Source: Monarcha castaneiventris obscurior (taxonomy: Eukaryota > Chordata > Aves > Passeriformes > Monarchidae). Taken from it: a stretch of DNA of 64,000 nt. The stretch lies in the NCBI GenBank assembly GCA_026261815.1, contig JAMPIT010000358.1, positions 40,120-104,119 of the forward strand. The letters run 5' to 3'. Below, piece by piece: positions 47,501 through 59,840 of the stretch. The position numbers and the translations under genes were made by a program. The notes under the pieces are model-generated. The model saw only the letters and a program-made list of their open reading frames with translations, ran no database searches and was not told where the DNA came from. Numbering within the stretch: position 1 is the stretch's first letter; each line of letters starts with the position of its first letter.

Positions 47501-50105
47501 TTTTAGGGAGAGAAATAGTGGATCTGGACCATAACTGGCAGGAACTGGTTTGGCTCAAGATCAATACCCTTCTTATATTCTCCTCTGGCCTGATCAGGTT
47601 GCTCTAAACCAGCAGCTGCTGTGTCAATGAGCAACCAAGAACTTTAGCTATTTTTGTCTTGCTTCAAGACTGCCTAAAATGACACCATTTTAAGTGAAAT
47701 AATGAATGAAATGCATCTTATGCATCTATGGCTTGCATTTTGTCATTATAGTTTAGTGAACTATTCAAACAGGTAACATCAGAAGATAAGCAATTCCTAG
47801 GGAAAAAATCATAAATTCAGTTTTTCCTGCCAAAAAGTGTTTAATATCTGAACTGCTCTGTTAGTAACCATAGCTGGAACTCAGTAATCAAAGCCTCTCT
47901 CTGAGGTCTAGATTAGAAATGCATTTTTAACATGAGCATTCTACACTTCATATTCTTACCACCACATATAAGCAAATGCAAAAGGAAGGGGCATAAAAGT
48001 TCACCTGTGCTCAACAGACATGAATGATCAATGAAAATGAATCCTGAAAATCAATTTCAACCATTATGTCAATAAGGTAGCCACACTCCGCATTGCTTTA
48101 CAGCTGTAGGGGTAGGAACAACAAACAAAATGTGCAAAAAATATTACTATATTAAATAATTATATTAATTGTAATATAATATGATATATGATGTATACTA
48201 ATGTATTATATATATAATTGCATATTATAGATAATAACATATAATATATAATATAATAATTACTTATAATTATAATGAAATATTACTATAATAAAATAAT
48301 TATCCTGCAGTGTTTTGAGGCTTCCTTAAATTCTTTATTCCGCATGGCATCTCCAGTTATCTCTTTAATGTTGTCCCCACCGCCTTATTTGACATTATGG
48401 ATACTAAGTAAAAATGACATATAATCAGTTCTTATAAAAAGATATACTCAAAATATGGTTTATATCCTACTATAATTGCACAGAGAGTATTTTAAACACA
48501 GTGCAAAATCCCAAAATACAAACATGTTAGAATCCGAGAGGAGAGAGCTTCAGTAATTGGTGGTGGATTTGATTTACAGCCCTGGAAGAAACTTGGTCTG
48601 GCATAATTAACAGAGATTTATAGTTGTTAAGTAAGAGAAATGTAAGCCTGTGTTTCTATAGTTATAAGCAGAATTATATTGGGTGTTATGGTGGAGGGCT
48701 TAGAGTATAATAATATGATTTTGCAATTTAAGTTAAGGATTTAGATATTAAAATAGAAGTACATGGGGGTACGTGACATGACAGGTCATTGGCTAGGAGA
48801 CCTCTGCATTGCAGGGGAGAAGACTTATAGCTGATAGGTCATGAGGTCAAAACAAAGTTTCGTTTTAAGTGCCTATTGGATTAGAAAGTTAAAAAAAGCT
48901 GTGTAACTTTGGATCTTGTGACTATTCGCCATTTTGGAGGTGTATTGCTTAGACCCTTATGTCTTACGACTAAAGCTTGTTTGTTGTTTTTAGTAATAAA
49001 CCTCCTTAAACGCTAATAGTACCATCTCTTTAATTAAGAAGTCCGACGCGTGGAGCTGTGCCGGGGAAGAGCACTTTAGAGCAAGAATTTATGGCTTCTG
49101 AGAGTTGCTCTGATAAGCCAGAGATTTATAGCCAGAGCGACTAGGGAGAGGCTCCGTGCCCCTCTAATGGGGGTCCTAAACACCAACTAGTCCAGCAGCC
49201 CCCCAAAGACGGCAGGCAGGGAGTTAGAAAAAATCAACACAAACACACCAAGAACTGCTGGAAAAAAATAATGTGGTTTAAAAGTGCTTAAGTTTAGCTC
49301 CAATGCAGGATTCAGTCAGTATTCCAAGCAGCTAAATGATACAAAACAGTCATTCCAGAATGAAAGCTTTGTTAAGGCTGAAGATAAATTTAAATAGGGG
49401 GAGATGCGTAATAGGACAGGCATATCAGTTAAGAAGACACCCTGCATGTAGCCTCTATAAAAGAGGAATTGCTGAGCAGTGAACTGCCCAAGAGGCATTT
49501 TGCACCGGACATGTGCTGGAGTGAATCTTGGGGACCAGGGATTACTTGCCAGCCTTTTCCATGGCCAGCCTGTCGCTGGCACTGTGTGGCTCATGGTGCT
49601 CCTCTCCCTTCACACACACTTAAGGCAAACCCCACTTCCAAATGCAGCCAGGGAGCCAAAAAGTGTAGGTATTTAAGGACACACCAAAGAGGCATTCATG
49701 CTTTTGAAGTCTGTCATAATAACCATGCTCTGTTTTGCTGTATATCTAACTATTTTGCCTCAAATGAGCCTTAGAAACACCACAGTCAAAATTGCCTAAA
49801 TGGGCTGAGAAAACACAGTGGCAGTGTCAGCACTGAAAGAGACAGGAAAAGCGACGAGCTGAAGAAGAAAAAAAAAAACTTTCAGCAGCTGAAACGCGGA
49901 AGATAAAGAGCAGCAGAAGGGCCCGGTGATAAATCTGTAAGATAAATTAGTAGATAATTAGTAATGAAAGGAAAAATGAGGAGAGCCAATTTAAAATGTT
50001 CCCTTGGAGCCCAAAAAATATTGGGAAGAATCTCTCCAACGTACATTGATCAGCAGCTCCTGGAGAGAAATTTGCGTCCCAAGAAGGCACAGACGCCTCG
50101 GCCAT
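44550..50105 (-). CDS. four-exon gene for a 121-residue protein of unknown identity
   Basis: Four minus-strand coding exons join in phase. Exon 1 is 50,105-50,045: ATG in GTGATGGCC context, 20 codons plus one base, GTACGT donor. Exon 2 is 46,508-46,419: second AG of a CAGTAAG acceptor after a long T-run, GTAAGG donor. Exon 3 is 45,805-45,735: TTTCTAG acceptor, GTAGGT donor. Exon 4 is 44,693-44,550: GACAG acceptor, TGA stop. Total 366 coding bases including the stop. The middle is basic (RRLSRSKALG). The C-terminal half is helix-prone and charged (ELYHQENKYLE, then EEGAEKAERHQLWKEML) and suggests a short coiled coil. No signal peptide or membrane segment is visible. The promoter is probably the CpG island at its 5' end. 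I do not recognise the family. Exon 2 is the least certain because it needs the second AG. Confidence 0.65.
48130..48300. repeat. AT-rich simple sequence in an intron
   Basis: Dense TA/TAA/ATT words with almost no G or C, lying in the predicted first intron of the 121-residue gene. Confidence 0.8.
48525..49200 (+). mobile_element. LTR-like element within the predicted first intron
   Basis: Begins TGTTAGAATCC, has AATAAA at about 48,995, and is followed by a GC-richer U5-like part. The end is not clear; it may be as early as 49,085. It lies antisense to the surrounding gene. Confidence 0.45.
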
Positions 50106-50560
50106 CACAAGCGCACCCCGCCGCGGCCGCTGTCCAGCCTGAGCCGCACCGCCACCCACCGCGACGAGGGACACCGCATCAGCACCTGCCCGGGCGCGGC
50201 GGGAGATGCGGTTCCCGCAGCCCCGGGACACGCTGGGAGCTGCAGTCCGGGGACACGCTGCTCTTTACGGGCCGCCTGCGGCTCCTGATAAGCGCCCGGG
50301 GAGCGGCCGGGGAGCGCCCGCATCCCGGTGGGGAGCACGGAATCGCGGCGGGGGCTGCCAAGGTTGTGGCAGCGAGGATGTGGCAGCGAGGGCTTCCCGG
50401 GAGGTTTGGTACCCTTGAGCTCCAAACCGAACTCGGCTTTGTTCCCGGGAACGTGCTCCGCGCTTGCGTCAGACGCTTGGCAGCGGTCAGGCACCGCTGC
50501 ACCCGCGGTCAGGTGAGGTACCCACAGAGGGGCAAGGCAGCCGCTCCTGGAACAGAGCCG
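50090..50560. promoter_or_regulatory. CpG island promoter, possibly bidirectional
   Basis: About 470 bases of CpG-dense sequence starting at the first coding exon of the minus-strand 121-residue gene. On the minus strand CTGCAGCTCCCAGCGTG (about 50,226-50,244) resembles the ZNF143-type motif common in housekeeping promoters. On the plus strand a GTGAGG donor near 50,511 could end a first exon of a divergent transcript. Confidence 0.6.
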
Positions 50561-50699
50561 CTGTGTGGGATGGACTCTCTTCCGTCAGCTTGGAAAGCAG
50601 AAGGGAAAGGAAGGTCGATAAACACTGCCATTCTTGACGTGGTATGTGCCAAGAACGTTACGGATGGGATGGATAATTCCTGTAATCACAGATGAAAAC

Positions 50700-53600
50700 T
50701 TCGATTGAGCTAGGATGTTGGGCCTCACATATTGCTTAAGCCAGGCTTTTATTAATTATAAAAAATATCACAATTCCAGATAAGCCAAGCTAAAAGGATA
50801 CAGGAACCAGGAGCTATGCTTTTATCAATTTCTAGTAGCTTTATTACAGTGATTTATTCATGAATTTTTATCAAGAAATCCAGTATCTATCAAGACAAGT
50901 AGAGGAGATTTTTTCATTCCCAAATACTTAGTATATCCCCTTGTGAACAGCTAAAGACAGCAAATCTGTTACCATTTTCCCACCACTCTTCTCTCTGTTC
51001 ACCCACGGTACTGGACCTGCTTTACTCACAGGAAAGGGAAAGCCTTGATTTCTCTGCCTCATGTGAGCCCTCCTTACTGTGGAATCCAACATAAGCTCCA
51101 TGGTATTACTTCAAAGGCAGATTAACCATTTTGATTACATCACTGGTAGAGAACGGGAAGTGTTGGGTACTGTTGAAACTACCAGTTTTTCTGGAGAAAT
51201 AAAATGCTTCAACTCCTGCGGGGTGTTCAAAGGTCTGGGCTTTCATTTGTAAGTATGCCTACCTTCGTGGTGGTGCTCCCTGTGGAAGCCTCTCAGCTGT
51301 TTAGACAAGTGGGACAAAGTTTTCCTTTTCAGAGAAGAAGACTGGGCTGTGTCTGGCCTCCAGAGCAGCGACCTGTGGCTTGAGCAGCCTGCTTTCTGCT
51401 GCTGCATCACATCAGGCTCTGTGCTTCTCACAGTGCTTGCTGGTGGGATGTGCTGGTTGACAATTCAGCTCCTAAACTGTTTCTTGAGGTTAACCGAGTG
51501 ATGACAGGCTCTGCTTGCAATGCAGCTTGAGTTCCTGGATGACGTGTGCTTGCTAGTGCTGCTCAGAATTAGGGTACTGCCTCAGGTCCCTCAAAACCTG
51601 CAAGTCCTACACAGTTCTTGGAGAGTGGGTCTCCAGACACAGCTGCAGATTTTTCATATTCTCAACCCGTTCAAGAAGCTTCTTTCACTGAATAGACATC
51701 TTGCCTGCCCAGTAACCAAAGTGGTGTGCAGTCGTTCAGACAAACCACATCTGTGCTGGAGAAACTTGTGAGTATGTGGTTGACAGGATGACACGTCAGT
51801 TGTGTACTTTCTCACAAGAAGTTTCGTCTCCAAGTCCCTTTTCCGAGTTCCTCCTGCAGATTACAGTTTTATTTCCAGCTTGTCCTACTGAGTGCTCGTC
51901 CCAGTTGCCATTTATAGTAGTGTACCAAATCAGACAATTAGTCTTTTGACAAACTTGTGTACGAGCTGATTCCAGCTGCTGGGATGCCATGGTAGCTCTA
52001 CTGATGCCAAATGAAATTATTTTCTCTACAACACTGTGTTATCCAAGAACATCTGCTGTCAAAAAGCAAATGAAGAGAATTTTTTCTTCTGAGTGCATTC
52101 CCTGGTATTGTGGGAATCCAGAGTGCAGAGAATATTTCTCTGCCTGTTTTGAAGAACTTAATTCCCCTGAACAATACCGTTTCTGACCTTTATCCATGGA
52201 GAAAGTTGCCTATGCTGTGGGAAGAATTAAAATCTACACAAGGGTGAACTAGATAGTAGAACTGTATGTAAGACTGTCACAGGGTGAAGAATTTAGAGGT
52301 TTTGGGTTTGTTAATATAGTAAATAGATAAGTAGTAAGGACTCCAAGATGGAGGATAGTTGTACTTTGAAAACCTTCTTTCTCCTTCTTCAGATCTCCAT
52401 TTTCTGCAGTAAAAATAGTTGAAGATGATTGGATAGAAAATGCCGCAGTTCATGTCTACGTGACAAAGTGATTTAGTGGACATTGGTGGAAAAGTAAAAG
52501 TATCTGTCGTTGCAAGCTACTATTGGGTAATTTACCTTTAAAAGGGTTGTAAAATCTTGATACTGGGTCCTTCTCGGCTTTTGCTGCTTTTGGTATGTCT
52601 ACGCTAGGCTTGAAGCTGATAGGATTTAATAAATAGCCATCTAAAGAAGAAAGTAGTTAATGCTAGTTTGTCCCATTCATCTAGTGAGCTTCTGGCAAGG
52701 ATTCTACAATTCTCTCCTATCAGGAGAGGCTGATTTTTGGCACGAAATGTGTCATGGTATGAACTCCAAAGGGTAAAGAAAATTACATTAGCTATGAAAT
52801 AAAGGGTGGTGGAAGGGTGGCTAGTGAGATAATGAAGTGCTCGTGCTGTAAGGTTAAAATATTGGAAACAGAGTTATTGTAACTGTAATCTTAAAACATT
52901 TCAGCAATTTACAAGAACTATTTCCTACTGTGGAGCACAATTTTGGTGTGCTTAACTGTTTTCTGGGTCCTCCGTGAGACTTTCCAAAGTCTAATTCTGT
53001 ACAGGATCCTTTGTAAGTTCTCACTTGGATGGTTAGTGCCTGTCCCATGGGAATTAACTGTGTGTGATGGAAGCAATACCAACAAACTGCAAATTTTTCT
53101 GATTTGCTCTCCTTAATTTTTGGTGGGGAGGCTTTGTACTCTCACAGATTATTACAGAAAATTCAAATAGTAAAAACTGAAGTGTAAATTTGGAAACATA
53201 TCTCCTAAGCTACAACAAAAGCAGAGTAAGAAACTGATAGAAAGGCTTACATTGTCTGATCTGTATTCTAGAAAAGATGAAGATGGAAAGAAACTTATGC
53301 ACCTAATGCTTTGTCTGATGTCTAATGCTTAATATAGGACAACATTATGTTAAATACGGCTTTTATTTCAAATGGTTATTTTAAAACAGATACAGATTTA
53401 AAAAAAAAAGGGGAAAAAAGCATTTTCTTATTTAAAAAACATAGCAGATTTCAGTGGGAGAATCATCTTCCTCCAAGTGCTTTGCCAGTGCTTATCTGAC
53501 AGCACCTCTCACAAGGGTTCAGTCCTTCAGATGTCATAGGACAGGCCTGATCATAATGAGAGCATTTCAGCTGCAACAGGATAATTGGAAATTGGATTTT

Positions 53601-54030
53601 TCTTTCAGTCGTGTCCTTTGGGATCTTCTACAATTGAGCTATCGGATGTTTTGACGGATAATTGTGATGGTAATGCTGGTGGTATACTACTAATAATAAT
53701 GAGGATGATCATAAGTATTTCTTGCAGTCGAATAGCAGCCTGAGACAGTTATTTGGGAGCATTTTTATTAAAAGCCCCATCATGTGCCCGGAACAAACCC
53801 ATTATCCACCTTGTGTGGAGCTGATAATGGGAAAAATGATTTTTTCTCACTTCTGTTCAAATTACTCACCTTAGGCAAGCAGGGAAGAGACTTTTTCTGG
53901 TCTGATTTATTTAATTTTTTAATTCCCAAAGGCCTTGCAACACTTTACACAATAATCAGCCACCATATTCCCTTGAGTTGGGTAGAAAAATTACCTGAGT
54001 ACCTCCATGCTAATGTATGTTGATGAATTA
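50700..54030. other. stretch without a supported gene
   Basis: AT-rich, intron-like or intergenic sequence. At 51,220-51,780 the minus strand shows broken protein-like text interrupted by stops, perhaps an old pseudogene. I could not name it. Confidence 0.35.
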
Positions 54031-54034
54031 CAAT

Positions 54035-54138
54035 AGAGAATAGAATAGAATAGAATAGAATAGAATAGAATAGAATAGAATAGAATAGAATAGAATAGAA
54101 TAGAATAGAATAGAATAGAATAGAATAGAATAGAATAG
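54035..54138 (+). repeat. (TAGAA)21 pentanucleotide array
   Basis: About 21 perfect TAGAA units directly beside the 3' end of the antisense CR1 at 54,139. CR1 elements end in a few copies of this kind of unit, so the array is probably an expanded CR1 tail. Confidence 0.95.
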
Positions 54139-54420
54139 TTCATTTGGAAGGGACATACAACGACCATCAGTTCCAGCTCCCTGACCCCTTCAGGAATGAC
54201 CCAAAGTTAAAGCCACATTAAAGACATTGTCCAAACGCCTCTGGAACACTGACAGGCTTGGGGCATCGGACACCTCTCAAGGAAGCCTGTTCCAGTGTTT
54301 GGCCTCCCTCTCGGTAGAGAAATGTTTCCTCCTGTCAAGTGTGAACCTCCCCTGACACAGCTCTGAGTCATTTCCACGGGTCCTGTCATGAATCCCAGGG
54401 AGAAGAGATCAGCACCTCCC
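54139..54420 (-). mobile_element. CR1 LINE fragment, antisense
   Basis: Reads TTGGAAGGGACATACAACGA and later GGAAGCCTGTTCCAGTGTTT on the plus strand, the reverse of a CR1 3' region. Confidence 0.85.
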
Positions 54421-55264
54421 TCTGCACTTCCCCCAGACGACGGTCGGTTTGTGGAGTACTACACGGACAATTTTTCTACCACAATGCTTTCTTTGAGCAG
54501 GGGTGGAAGGATGCTTCCAATATTTAGTACATTTCTACTTCAGGACAAAGGTGGAGTGAGAGAAGACATGTGCAAGTATCAGCAGAGGACAAGAGACTGG
54601 GAGGCTGAAGCCAGGAAGAAGCAGATGTGGACCAGAGGTCTGTGCTTCAAATGTCACTTCTTTGCCTATACCCTGTCCCCTCAAGTTCTCCTAAAGCCCC
54701 ACAGTACCAGGAAGGCTTTTTGCTGACATTAAACAGAAGGAAATTGTTGCTATACATAGCTGTAATTTTTATTTTCTGTACCGGTCTGAAGTTCACGGTT
54801 TAGAACAGTCTGCATGGTGCTTGTTGTGATGCTTTATGTAATCATTCTGTCCGAGGTGTATTGTGAATATACCAACCTCAAATGTGAAGTAGTAAGACAC
54901 AACAGAAATCTCTCTTTTCTGTTAACCTCTTCTGTGCCGCTGTAGCTTTTCAGTGTTTCTAGAGCACAGGAAAGTCTTGTTATTTGAAAAGCTAACAAAT
55001 ACTACTTCCAAAGAAGTAAATTCCAAAGAAGTAGATGTTTTTACTCTGACTCATGTGGTGTCTCCAGGTGCTCCTACCTACCACAAAAATGCAAATGGTT
55101 TACAACAGCTTTCACTGCATAAAGGCATTAGCATTCCTGGCTGCTGAAGAACTGAATATTAGGTTTGAAAAAAATTTATTCTTACTTTCAACAAAAAAAC
55201 AACTTATGGAATTTATGCAATTCATGACCTTTTCCAGTATACAACTGTAACATCTCTGGGTGCA

Positions 55265-56191
55265 TGTTGGGGTTTCGGATTTTAGCCTGTTTTTCTCTTA
55301 AAGAATTTTTCCCATACTAGTTGCCAGGGGACAAACTACTGGGTACTTAAAAGAAAGACCTAGCCACAGGGGCGGGGTGCAACTGGCCACCTTTTTGTCA
55401 CCTGGGGGGTTGGGACACTTGGGGGGCTGCCTGGTGTTCTCAGCATGCAGTGGGAGAGCTGCCTGCCTTCAGTGTGGACGTCTTGGTCAGCACTGCAGAC
55501 TTCTGCTTTGGGCTGCTTGCTTTTTCTACGGGAGAACCGCGGGATCCCCAAGCCTGCCTTTCCCCTGTCCCGCTGGGAGCGGAGCTGCTGCCATCCTGCT
55601 CCACCGTTGCTCAGAGTTTTCGCTACTCTGTAGCTCGTGCGCCCTGCCGACTGAGAGACCTGCCAGGTCCCTGCTGCAGCGCCGGAGTTTGATACATCTC
55701 GCCTGCCACATGGGATCTGCACTCGCCCCTGCTGTTCCAGCCTGCTGTTCCTGAGGATCCAGCCAGACGCCCAGGGGTTTGTGAGGCTTTTCATCCATCC
55801 CTTCCCGGGACCCCACGCTGCCATTACCAGTGTGCCCCGAGCTCGCTCTGAAGCGCCCCCTGCAGCCGCGGGGGAACCATCGCACCCGCCCTGCTCACCG
55901 GGAGCCGCCCCGCAGGAACTGCACCCACGGGAAAGGGCCTGAGGCCGAGAGAGGCTGCACTGGGTGTGTGCTGCTGTTTGCTGTCACTGCCACAGTTACT
56001 GTTGTTTTGTTTGTGTTGTTATATATATATATATTTATTAGTAAAGAACTGTTATTCCTATCCCTCATATCTTTGCCTGAAAGCCCCTTATTTTCAAATT
56101 TATAATAATTCAGAGGGAAGGGGGTTGCATTTTCCATTTCAGGGGAGGCTCCTGCCTTTCTTGTCTGACACCTGTCTTTCAAACCAAGACA
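55265..56191 (+). mobile_element. 5' LTR of an ERVL-type provirus
   Basis: Runs from TGTTGGGGTTTC to ...CCAAGACA, 927 bases, directly followed by a primer-binding site and an open gag region. AT-rich sequence with a TATATATATAT stretch near 56,022 may serve as promoter or lie in R/U5. No matching 3' LTR is present, because the provirus is cut off in pol. Confidence 0.75.
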
Positions 56192-56196
56192 GATCT

Positions 56197-56214
56197 TGGC
56201 GCCCAATGTGAGGC
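56197..56214 (+). promoter_or_regulatory. primer-binding site, tRNA-Lys type
   Basis: TGGCGCCCAATGTGAGGC differs at two positions from TGGCGCCCAACGTGGGGC, the lysine tRNA-1,2 site used by foamy viruses. It lies five bases after the LTR end. Confidence 0.8.
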
Positions 56215-58292
56215 CTGAGGGCATTGAGAGAAAGGGCTGGAAAAGGAATAACAGTTCTTGGATAACTCAGTTCTGTGTGCTGAATATAGAAACCTTGCTA
56301 GGCAGCACTACATGGTCCAGTTTGCCCTGGTTCGGGTGGCATGTGGTCGTGGCTGTATTTCTCCCTTTTGCAGCTCCTTTTCTAAACATGGGTCCTCTGA
56401 CTAAGGCCACTGTTACTGTTATCCAGTTTGCCCTATGGGTTGATAAGGTGAGGAATTCGTGGGTTTTTAACTTCCTCCGGAATGTGGGCACATGGATACA
56501 GGGCTATCACACACCAGCTGTATGCTTTTGGGGTTACTTTAATAATGGGACCTACTGTGAGGAGAGGACACCGGGGGAAACTTTCTCCCAACCCTTAACC
56601 CATCTCTTTGGGTCCACTCCACCAGTTTTCAAAGGATTCAGATCTTCCCTAAATGCTAATGATATTGTACAGTGGATGGTGTTGCTGATAGGCCTATTCT
56701 ACTTAGTACTCAGAGATAAGGGGAGATTGACTTGGATAACCACCCTGATACCTACCCCGGGGGCTAGGGATGCTGCCACAGAACCTGACAGGGCCCCAGA
56801 GACAGATCCTGCCCCAGAGACAAGAGACCCTGCCGCAGACACTAGAGATCTGGCCCCAGAACCTGACAGGGCTCCAGAGACTAGAGATCCTGCCCCAGAG
56901 CCTGACAGGGCCCCAGAAACTAGAGACCCTGTCCCAGAGACTAGAAATCCTATCCCACAGCCTGATACTGCCCAACAGCCCACCTCAGAAATGAACCACC
57001 CAGATTTACTGGGGGCACTGCTAAAGGAGAGATGTGAGATGGGCCAGATGCTGAAAGAGTGCATTTTCTCAGCTAGTGGAAAACCCTCTCCCTGCCCCAG
57101 TGAGGGAGAGTCTGATGGTGAAGCAGTGGAACCTGCGGATGTTACAACTGTCCAGGCTCCAGCTGAACCACAAGGGCAATCACAGCCAGCAGCAGTTGCC
57201 CCTGTGCAGAGGAGGAAATACAAGGCCAAATCAGTGCGCCCAGTTAATGATGATGGGGAGCCAGGGCCCTCGCAACCAGCAGGGGAGCCAGAGCCTGAAA
57301 TCATCACTGAGTCCCTGTCGTATGACAGTCTCCGTAATACGTGAAAAGACATCGTGCGGAGGGGATGTGAGGCTTATACAACCTGGTTGCTTCGGGTTTG
57401 GGACCTTATGGGTACAGGTGTGCAGCTGGATAGTGGTGAGGCAAGATATTTGGGATCTTTGACCCAGGACCCAGGTGTGGATCAGATATTTGTGAGAGAG
57501 CCAGGGCCCCTTTCTCTCTGGGAGCGGCTTATAATGAGCGTGAAAGAAAGGTTTGTCAACAAAGAGAGAATGCAGGAGTACCACCATAGAATGCAATGGA
57601 AGACACTTGAGGAAGGGATCCAACAGCTAAGGGAAGTGGCAGTATTAGAGGTACAGTTTGGGAGGGATGGACAGCATGATAATGACCCCGACAAGGTCAG
57701 GTGCACAGGTCAGATGTTGTGGAACCTGGCAAAGCTCGGGCCATCCCAATACACCACTTTCATTGCAACCATTCATGCCGAGGACAACCGAGAAACAGTG
57801 GGTTCTGTCACCAACAAGCTCAGAAATTATGACAGTATGGTCAATGGCCCGCTGAAAGCTCATGTCTCTGCTGTGGTTAAGGACCTCAAAGAGGAGATTA
57901 GGGGGGTGAGGGAGGAGTTAAGGGAGGAGCTGAGGGGGGAGTGGAGGAGGATCAATGTGGCACCAGTGCGAGTCACACGCCCCCAAATCAGAGCCCGACA
58001 TCCCCCAGCTAGAGAGAGAGGGTACCCATCACGAGATGAGCTGTGGTTTTTCCTGTGCGACCATGGAGAAGACATGAGCAGGTGGGATAGGAAACCCACT
58101 TCTGTCCTGGCAGCACAGGTGCGTGAACTCAAGGAGAGAGACGCTAACCGAGGGGGCTCTGCTAGGGTGAAAGTAGCCTCAGCCTCCCGTGACCAAGCTG
58201 CCAGGTGTTACAAAAGGGAGGATGATATGTCAGATCCCCTTGAAGGAACCTCAAGCATGTATGCCCAGGGAGGAAATGATAACCAGGGCTAG
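56215..58292 (+). pseudogene. gag: ERVL gag region, one internal stop
   Basis: An endogenous, foamy-virus-like gag region. The frame is open from the primer site to TGA at 57,342-57,344, then open again in the same frame to TAG at 58,290-58,292. The first part has hydrophobic segments near residues 45-65 and 150-170 of the open frame, then a Pro/Glu/Thr/Arg repeat around APETRDPAPEPDR (56,783-56,960). The second part has a long charged helix (KDLKEEIRGVREELREELRG). No zinc-knuckle motif is visible, as in spuma-type Gag. The first ATG after the primer site in this frame is at about 56,388, so the original start is uncertain. The stop at 57,342 disables it as one protein. Confidence 0.75.
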
Positions 58293-59840
58293 AGGGGCCC
58301 TGCCTCTGGCCAGGAAGAGGCACGGGAGAATCGGGTTTTTTGGACAGTGTGGATCCAGTGGCCTGGCACATTAGAGCCACAGAAATATGAACCCTTGGTT
58401 GATACTGGTGCACAATGTACTTGAATGCCATCGGGACACGTGGGGGCAGAACCCGTTTCTATTGCTGGGGTGACTGGGGGATCACAGGATTTGACCCTGG
58501 TGGAAGCTGAGGTGAGCCTGACTGGGAAGGAGTGGCAAAAGCATCCGATCGTGACTGGCCCAGAGGCCCCGTGTATTCTGGGCATAGACTTCCTCCAGAA
58601 TGGCTATTACAAAGACCCAAAAGGACTCAAGTGGGCATTTGGAATAGCTGCTGTGGAGGCAGAGGGCATTAAGCAACTGAGCACCCTGACAGGACTATCC
58701 GAGAATCCCTCTGCAGTTGGGCTCCTGAAAGTGGAAGAGCAACAAGTGCCAATTGCCACCTCGACTGTGCATCGCCGGCAGTATGGGACAAATCGAGATG
58801 CTGTGATCCCCATCCACAAGATGATCTGTGAGCTGGAGAGCCAAGGGGTGGTCAGCAAGGCCGACTCACCCCTCAACAGCCCCATCTGGCCTGTGCGCAA
58901 GTCTGACGGGGAATGGAGATTGACTGTGGACTACTGTGCCTTGAATGAAGTGACTCCACCACTGAGTGCTGCTGTGCTGGACATGTTGGAGCTCCAGTAT
59001 GATCTGGAGTCCAAAGCAGCGAAGTGGTATGCCACTATTGACATTGCTAATGCATTTTTCTCCATTCCTCTGGCAGCAGAGTGCAGGCCTCAGTTTGCCT
59101 TCACCTGGAGAGGTGTGCAGTACACCTGGAACCGCCTGCCCCAGGGGTGGAAGCACAGTCCCACCATCTGCCATGGACTGATCCAGACTGCACTGGAAAA
59201 GGGTGAGGCTCCAGAACATTTGCAATACATTGATGACATCATTGTGTGGGGGAACACAGCAAAGGAGGTATTTGAGAAAGGAGAGAAAATCATCCAGATT
59301 CTCCCGGAAGCCGGTTTTGCCATCAAGAAGAGCAAAGTCAAGGGACCTGCCCGAGAGATCCAGTTCCTGGGAGTGAGATGGCAAGATGGATGGCGTCAGA
59401 TTCCCACCGAGGTCATCAAGAAGATCACAGTAACGTCTCCACCAACCAACAAGAAGGAAACACAAGCTTTCCTAGGCACCATAGGCTTTTGGAGAATGCA
59501 CATTCCTGAGTACAGCCAGATTGTGAGTCCTCTCTACCTGGTCACCCGCAAGAAGAACGATTTCCACTGGGGCCCTGAAGAGCAGCAAGCCTTTGCCCAG
59601 ATCAAGCAGGAGATCGCCCATGCAGTAGCCCTTGGCCCAGTCAGGACAGGACAGGAGGTGAAGAACGTGCTTTACTCTGCAGCCGGGAACAATGGTCTGT
59701 CCTGGAGCCTTTGGCAGAAGGTGTCTGGTGAGACTCGTGGCTGACCACTGGGATTCTGGAGCCAGAGCTACAGAGGGTCCGAAGCCAACTACACTCCCAC
59801 AGAGAAGGAGATCTTGGCCGCCTATGAAGGAGTCCAAGCT
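58293..59840 (+). pseudogene. pol: ERVL protease-reverse transcriptase region, truncated
   Basis: Continues in the same frame as gag. The protease active-site motif LVDTGAQCT is followed at once by TGA (58,422-58,424). The next 439 codons encode the rest of protease (ILGIDFLQNG) and reverse transcriptase, with WRLTVDYCALN and the catalytic YIDD at 59,226-59,237. The frame ends at TGA 59,742-59,744. RNase H text (YTPTEKEILAAYEG) resumes in another frame, so a frameshift lies there. The element is cut at about 59,840 by an LTR of a different ERV. Most of RNase H, integrase and any later gene are missing. It cannot be functional as it stands. Confidence 0.85.

Noticed and set aside
49964..50695. 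243-residue plus-strand open frame over the CpG island
   Set aside because: CpG islands have few stops. The minus strand offers a better start codon with a donor that joins to downstream exons.
51220..51780. Minus-strand protein-like text that might be an exon or ankyrin-type pseudogene
   Set aside because: Several stops and frame changes, and I could not identify a family or consistent splice sites.
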